The notes under the pieces were generated by a model that was not told the origin of the DNA, ran no database searches, and worked only from the letters and a program-made list of their open reading frames with translations. A DNA stretch of 55,415 nucleotides from Acidobacteriota bacterium (GTDB lineage: Bacteria; Acidobacteriota; UBA4820). Shown in pieces: positions 51,765-55,415 of this stretch. Every line of letters starts with the position of its first letter. Within the stretch, counting starts at the first letter, position 1. Location: assembly GCA_029559035.1 (NCBI GenBank), contig JAKQCT010000021.1, positions 1 through 55,415 on the forward strand, written 5' to 3'. The position numbers and the translations under genes are program-made.

Positions 51765-52391
51765 TTATTTGCCGGTCTCGAGGAGTTCCATCGTCATCTT
51801 GGACTGTATCGTATTGCCGCCGGCGTTCATGGTCGAATCGGTGACCATCTTTACCATGCCGTTGACGGGGACTTCGGGGCACGTCCAGACCGTGGTGACG
51901 CTTTCGATCTCGCTGGGCTTGCTGACGACGACCTTGACCTTGGCCCAGTGGCAGGCGTACGACTTCCCGCCGACCGTGAGGGTTTCGTTGCCTTCTCCCA
52001 TCGGGGTTACTACCGCGTCCGTGAGACCCTGCTTGTAGGGCTCGTAAGGCTGGTTCAGCATTATCTTCACATCCTGAGGGGGCATCTTCATGCCCATCGC
52101 GGTCGTTTCGGTCCGCAGAGTGACCGAAACTTCGTCCTTCTCTACCACCGTCTGCTTCATCTGCATATCCGTCTTCGTGCCCATGGATTCGGTCGTCATC
52201 TTGAAATTGATGAACTCGCCCACCTGGGCTTTCTTCAGCGGGTTGTCGGCGGTCTTGGCAGCTTCAACCGCTTTCTTGACGGCCTTCACGGCTTTCGTCC
52301 CCTTGTCCACGTTCTCCCGGACGTCCTTGCAGGCGATCATCGACAGCAGCGCCGCGGCGATCAGCAACATTAAAACAGGGTAACGCTTCAT
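51765..52391 (-). CDS. Lipoprotein of unknown function
   Basis: A 208-residue secreted lipoprotein starting at 52391 (GGAGAACAG upstream). The signal peptide ends in SMIAC (Cys21), followed by a Lys/Ala-rich helix (GTKAVKAVKKAVEAAKTADN) and a beta-rich domain (VGEFINFKMTTESMGTKTDMQMKQTVVEKDEVSVTLRTE; TVGGKSYACHWAKVKVV). Similar folds occur in small outer-membrane or periplasmic proteins of uncultured bacteria, but no function is known. TAGAAT on the minus strand at 52451-52456 may be its -10 element. Confidence 0.75.
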   Translation of the reverse strand: MKRYPVLMLLIAAALLSMIACKDVRENVDKGTKAVKAVKKAVEAAKTADNPLKKAQVGEFINFKMTTESMGTKTDMQMKQTVVEKDEVSVTLRTETTAMGMKMPPQDVKIMLNQPYEPYKQGLTDAVVTPMGEGNETLTVGGKSYACHWAKVKVVVSKPSEIESVTTVWTCPEVPVNGMVKMVTDSTMNAGGNTIQSKMTMELLETGK

Positions 52392-52472
52392 CTGTTCTCC
52401 TTTCCTCCTTCCCGCCATGCCACCTTCGGGTCAAGCGCGGGGCAAAGAACATTCTACATTAAAAAATAACTC

Positions 52473-53411
52473 TCAGGCTCTCCTTTTGAAAAGGTCCGTG
52501 CTGAGGTATTTCATCCCCGAGTCGCACATCAGGGTGACTATGACAGCTTCGGGCCCGAGCTTCTCCGCGACAAGGGCCGCTGCAGCCGCATTCGCCCCCG
52601 AGCTCGTTCCCGCGAAAAGCCCTTCTTCCTTCGCCAGGCGCCTCGCAGTCTCTTTCGCCTCTTCGGTCCCTACGGAGATAACCTCGTCCACCAGGGAAGG
52701 CTCCCAGAGAGGCGGAATGTAGCCGATCCCGACTCCTTCGATCTTGTGGGGCCCCGGCTTTCCCCCCGACAGGACCGGAGATTCTCCCGGTTCCACGGCG
52801 ACGATCTTTATCTTCGGGTCCTTCTGTTTCAGGACGGCGGCGACGCCTCTCAGGGAAGCGGAGGTCCCGACGGAATGGACGAAAGCGTCCAGCCTTCCCT
52901 CCGTCTGCTCCCAGATCTCCTCGGCGAGGCGGTGATAGCCGGTAATGCTGTCCTCGTTGTGAAGCTGGTTGGTCCAGTATGTGCCCGGCCCGGCGCTCAT
53001 TGCCCTGGCCGCCTCGATCATGTCCAGGATCAGTTTTTTTGTCGTGAGCCCCCCTTCGCTGGGAACGAGGGTCAGCTCCGCGCCCATTGCGGCCATCTGG
53101 TTCCGCTTGTCTTCCGAGAACGCGTCCGAGGTGACTATCCTCAGCCTGTATCCCCTGGCGAGGCAGACGAGGGCGAGGGATATACCGGTGCTTCCGCCCG
53201 TGTACTCGACGACCGTGTATCCCGGCTTTAGCCGACCGTCCTCCTCGGCCCTGGAGATCATCGCCGAGGCGGCGCGGTCCTTCATGCTCCCCGTCGGGTT
53301 CTCCCATTCAAGCTTGGCGAAGATCTTTCCCGCTCCGGTAGGAACGATCCTGTTCAGCCTTACCAGGGTCGTGCCGCCGATCGCTTCAAGAACACCCGAG
53401 CATTTCTTCAT
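52473..53411 (-). CDS. Cysteine synthase-family PLP enzyme
   Basis: Beta-replacement enzyme of the O-acetylserine sulfhydrylase/cystathionine beta-synthase group, 312 residues. The PLP lysine is Lys44 in NPTGSMKDRAAS, the phosphate loop is YTGGSTGISLA, and SVGTSASLRGVAAVLK and FAGTSSGANAAAA are conserved loops. The start at 53411 has GGAGGGATCG upstream; a longer in-frame reading upstream is not supported. Donor and acceptor are not determined, and no cysE is adjacent. Confidence 0.88.
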   Translation of the reverse strand: MKKCSGVLEAIGGTTLVRLNRIVPTGAGKIFAKLEWENPTGSMKDRAASAMISRAEEDGRLKPGYTVVEYTGGSTGISLALVCLARGYRLRIVTSDAFSEDKRNQMAAMGAELTLVPSEGGLTTKKLILDMIEAARAMSAGPGTYWTNQLHNEDSITGYHRLAEEIWEQTEGRLDAFVHSVGTSASLRGVAAVLKQKDPKIKIVAVEPGESPVLSGGKPGPHKIEGVGIGYIPPLWEPSLVDEVISVGTEEAKETARRLAKEEGLFAGTSSGANAAAAALVAEKLGPEAVIVTLMCDSGMKYLSTDLFKRRA

Positions 53412-53458
53412 CGATCCCTCCCGCGCAAGTTGTCCGGAGGTCCAGGTCCCGCCGCTGT

Positions 53459-53656
53459 TTACTTGGGGTCGAACCCGAGAAGGTGCAGGCCTTCGAAATA
53501 GAACCAGAGCATCGAGGCTACGGAAGTGTATATCACTCCGCAGGCGATGACGCCGATCAGCCACTTGTACCAGGCTTCCTCTTTCTTTCCGGCAAGAAGA
53601 ACTTCCGTCGCCCTCATCAGAATGTAAGCGCTCACGGCGAAAAGCGAATATCCCAT
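53459..53656 (-). CDS. Small membrane protein, unknown
   Basis: A 65-residue protein from the ATG at 53656 (AAGGAGG seven bases upstream). It has two hydrophobic stretches (YSLFAVSAYILMRATEVLLA and KWLIGVIACGVIYTSVASMLWFYF) separated by a charged loop. A good ribosome site and its position between two convincing genes support it. No family is recognised. Confidence 0.65.
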   Translation of the reverse strand: MGYSLFAVSAYILMRATEVLLAGKKEEAWYKWLIGVIACGVIYTSVASMLWFYFEGLHLLGFDPK

Positions 53657-53705
53657 CTTTGCCTCCTTCGGACACCTCATAATTTACGCTTCACTCTTCG
53701 GCAGG

Positions 53706-54455
53706 TCAAGAAGGGGCGGAAGGGGGAAAAGTTTTCTCTCTTGAAAGGATCCTTCCTATCTCGAGGGCGGCCCTCGCCGGATTTACCTGGAGGACCAGAT
53801 GGGGGCCGGGGATCTTTTTCACGACGATGTCGGGGCGGACCGCGGTTATCTCCCTTAAGTTCTTCGATGGGACGACCCTGTCGCTCTCTCCTCCGATGAA
53901 ATAGATCGGCGCCCTTACCGATTTCAATTCTCTTCCCACATCCACTGCAAGAATCTCCCTCGCCCTTTTCGCCATGACCCTTGCTTCGACGTCGCCGTGA
54001 GCGGACCGGAGCAGGGCGTTCAACCCGGGGCTTCCGTAACCCGAGAGAAGCGCTTTTAAAAGGATGAAATGCCTCGCGGCATGAAAGACTGGAGTGACCG
54101 CCGCCAGGCGCGCGCAGGAGGGCAGCCAGGGAAGGGGATTCTTGATAAAAGTGGAAACGAGTACGAGCGCCCGAAGGTTCCCAGGCGCCTCGGACGCCAG
54201 CTTGATCGCAAGCGGCCCGGAGAACGATTCTGCGAGGAGGAAGAACGGCTCCCCTGAAGGCAGGGCGCGCCTTACCAGCGGAAGAAGTTCGTCGTAGGAC
54301 AAAGGCTCGTCGGCGGGATAAGGCACCACCCACGGAGATATCCGGGGATCGAGTTCGCCGAGGAGAGGCGCGAACAATACCCCTGTCCCGTCCATTCCCG
54401 GAAGAAGGACCAGGATGTCTTTCTCATCGGGGTCGTTCGTCCCGGCACTTATCAT
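53706..54455 (-). CDS. Alpha/beta-hydrolase-fold protein
   Basis: Serine hydrolase-like protein of 249 residues. The nucleophile elbow is ESFSGP (in FFLLAESFSGPLAIK), the oxyanion loop is LLPGMDGTGVLF, the acid is in GGESDRVVP and the histidine in GPHLVLQ. The substrate is unknown. It overlaps the CCG-domain gene by 4 bases, so the two may act together. Confidence 0.87.
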   Translation of the reverse strand: MISAGTNDPDEKDILVLLPGMDGTGVLFAPLLGELDPRISPWVVPYPADEPLSYDELLPLVRRALPSGEPFFLLAESFSGPLAIKLASEAPGNLRALVLVSTFIKNPLPWLPSCARLAAVTPVFHAARHFILLKALLSGYGSPGLNALLRSAHGDVEARVMAKRAREILAVDVGRELKSVRAPIYFIGGESDRVVPSKNLREITAVRPDIVVKKIPGPHLVLQVNPARAALEIGRILSREKTFPPSAPS

Positions 54456-55108
54456 TTATGGCTTTCGATGTAGCGGTCCAGTTCGCGGTGCCACTCGTCG
54501 GGATCAGTGGTCATCGGGATCGTTTCCTCGTTGAAGATGAGGTCGATCATGTATCTCGGCTTTTTCGATCCGACGAACATCGCCTTGCTGCATGAAACGC
54601 AGTAGACGGCGATTTCTTCCGCGGGCATCTCCGACGCTTTCTTTTTCATGAGCGCCTGGACCCGCTCCTTCGGTACCTCCCCGTAGAAGCTGTCCCCGCA
54701 GCAGGTGCTTCGAGTCCTTGTCAGAGGAGGTTCTATGATCTTGACTTTCATTTTTTTAAGGACTGCGCGAACCGCGTCGTGAACCCTCGCCTGGTCGCGC
54801 GTGGGGCAGGCGTCCAGTATGGTCATCTCCCTTCCGCCGTGGTCGGGAAACGGAAAGGCGGAGCTCTTCGCCATCAGTTCCCATACCGACACGGTCGAGC
54901 TTTCCGTGTAATTTTCGCGGTAACGCCTGTCGCAGCCGGGGCAGACGTTTATCATTTCCGTTCCCGGGGGCAGGGCGGGGATGTGCCGGCAGCACTTGTC
55001 GAACATCGAACATGGGCCGAATTCCCTGTCGAGGACATTGAGGAGTTCTTCTGCCAGATGCGGCTTGTAGAGCATCAGGGCGCAGCCGGGGGCGAACAGT
55101 TTTTTCAT
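54452..55108 (-). CDS. CCG-domain Fe-S oxidoreductase-like protein
   Basis: A 218-residue protein of the heterodisulfide reductase B/GlpC-like CCG family. Cysteine clusters are DKCCRH, VCPGC, STCCGDS (CCG core) and YCVSC, likely holding a non-cubane 4Fe-4S centre or disulfide site. In other bacteria such domains are parts of larger electron-transfer complexes, but here no partner subunit is adjacent. AGGAGAG precedes the ATG. Confidence 0.82.
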   Translation of the reverse strand: MKKLFAPGCALMLYKPHLAEELLNVLDREFGPCSMFDKCCRHIPALPPGTEMINVCPGCDRRYRENYTESSTVSVWELMAKSSAFPFPDHGGREMTILDACPTRDQARVHDAVRAVLKKMKVKIIEPPLTRTRSTCCGDSFYGEVPKERVQALMKKKASEMPAEEIAVYCVSCSKAMFVGSKKPRYMIDLIFNEETIPMTTDPDEWHRELDRYIESHK

Positions 55109-55258
55109 CTCTCCTCGCGCTCAATCATGACATTCGAAAGCCTTTTCACTCCTTGCTCGTTCAGCCGGCGGTTCGGCTCCACCGGCAATTACATTATGTC
55201 ACAGCGGCGATTGGAAAGTAATCCCGCGCCGTGATGCGGCTCCCTCTGTTCAGGAAAT

Positions 55259-55287
55259 TTGAGCTTTTTCATCGCGGAAGGTAAAAT
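55259..55287 (+). promoter_or_regulatory. Promoter of the phosphofructokinase gene
   Basis: TTGAGC (55259-55264), a 17-base spacer and TAAAAT (55282-55287), with GGAGG (55300-55304) just before the start codon. Confidence 0.7.
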
Positions 55288-55310
55288 ATGGCTTCTTATG
55301 GAGGATCAAG

Positions 55311-55415
55311 ATGAAAGTCAAAAGAGTCGGTATGGTTTTCTCCGGCGGCCCGGCGCCTGCCGCCAACAGCGTGATTTCTTCGGCCACGATATCCTTCCTG
55401 AAGAAGGGGATCGAG
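55311..55415 (+). CDS. 6-phosphofructokinase, probably PPi-dependent (partial, runs off the window)
   Basis: The first 35 residues read MKVKRVGMVFSGGPAPAANS, then VISSATISFLKKGIE. The GGPAPAAN motif matches the N-terminal nucleotide/phosphate loop of phosphofructokinases, in the form typical of long PPi-type enzymes. A PPi-dependent enzyme would share pyrophosphate with the H+-PPase of this window. The rest of the gene lies beyond the right edge, so class and activity are only probable. Confidence 0.72.
   Translation, partial: MKVKRVGMVFSGGPAPAANSVISSATISFLKKGIE

Overview
The window is a GC-rich chromosomal segment from a Gram-negative (diderm) bacterium. Outer-membrane lifestyle is shown by Kdo synthesis genes (kdsA, kdsD), apolipoprotein N-acyltransferase, a TonB-ExbB-ExbD-ExbD system, an Oar-like TonB-dependent receptor and several lipoproteins. 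The Oar-like receptor with a carboxypeptidase-regulatory-like N-terminus, the H+-pyrophosphatase and the DUF3467/DUF4321 proteins would fit Acidobacteriota (for example Aminicenantes) or a nearby uncultured phylum. No rRNA is present, so this placement is an inference only.

Layout. 1-129: C-terminal end of an IS1595/ISXO2-like transposase. 333-9926 (minus): a compact nine-gene run fecR-like, GAF-GGDEF, mreB, mreC, mreD, PBP2, AhpD-like, Nif3-like, adenine deaminase, linking envelope sensing, c-di-GMP and cell shape. 10069-13271 (plus): TlpA-like lipoprotein, class I amidotransferase, DinG-like helicase. 13291-14442: a small AT-rich orphan gene between two inverted copies (A, B) of a structured repeat. 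14557-17941 (plus): pyrG-kdsA-kdsD. 17947-18288: a repeat array. 18286-24862 (minus): D-Ala-D-Ala carboxypeptidase, H+-PPase, and the operon TPR lipoprotein-tonB-exbB-exbD-exbD. 25029-27195 (minus): EamA transporter and ornithine aminotransferase. 27377-28683: third copy (C) of the structured repeat, an ankyrin-repeat gene and a long inverted repeat. 28806-34203 (plus): fadD-like, recG, lnt. 34613-37393 (minus): TonB-dependent receptor, divergent from a receiver-PilZ protein. 38237-40052 (minus): yebC-ruvC-ruvA. 40173-42748 (plus): xseA, DUF3467, DUF4321, maf. 42727-43757 (minus): unknown gene and an MIP18-family gene. 43847-45154 (plus): der. 45141-50605 (minus): purD-aminotransferase-MBL hydrolase-folK, preceded by EamA and nitroreductase. 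50697-50888: a second repeat array. 50886-55108 (minus): YihY, lipoprotein, cysteine synthase-like enzyme, small membrane protein, alpha/beta hydrolase, CCG-domain Fe-S protein. 55311-end (plus): start of a phosphofructokinase.

Most genes are housekeeping genes packed with 1-4 bp stop/start overlaps. Recurrent promoter-like elements combine TAGAAT, TAAAAT, TATAAT, GATAAT or TACAAT with TTGNNN boxes 17-18 bp upstream.

The most unusual content lies in the non-coding DNA. Repeat family 1 (copies A, B, C, about 290-350 bp each) has an outer stem, three inner hairpins, a C-tract, a long-range pairing and a terminal hairpin. The stems differ in sequence between copies but stay paired, so it is a candidate undescribed structured RNA or ssDNA-type mobile element, and it is associated with AT-rich orphan genes. 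Repeat family 2 (two arrays, about 90-115 bp units) starts both times at the TGA stop codon of a minus-strand envelope gene.
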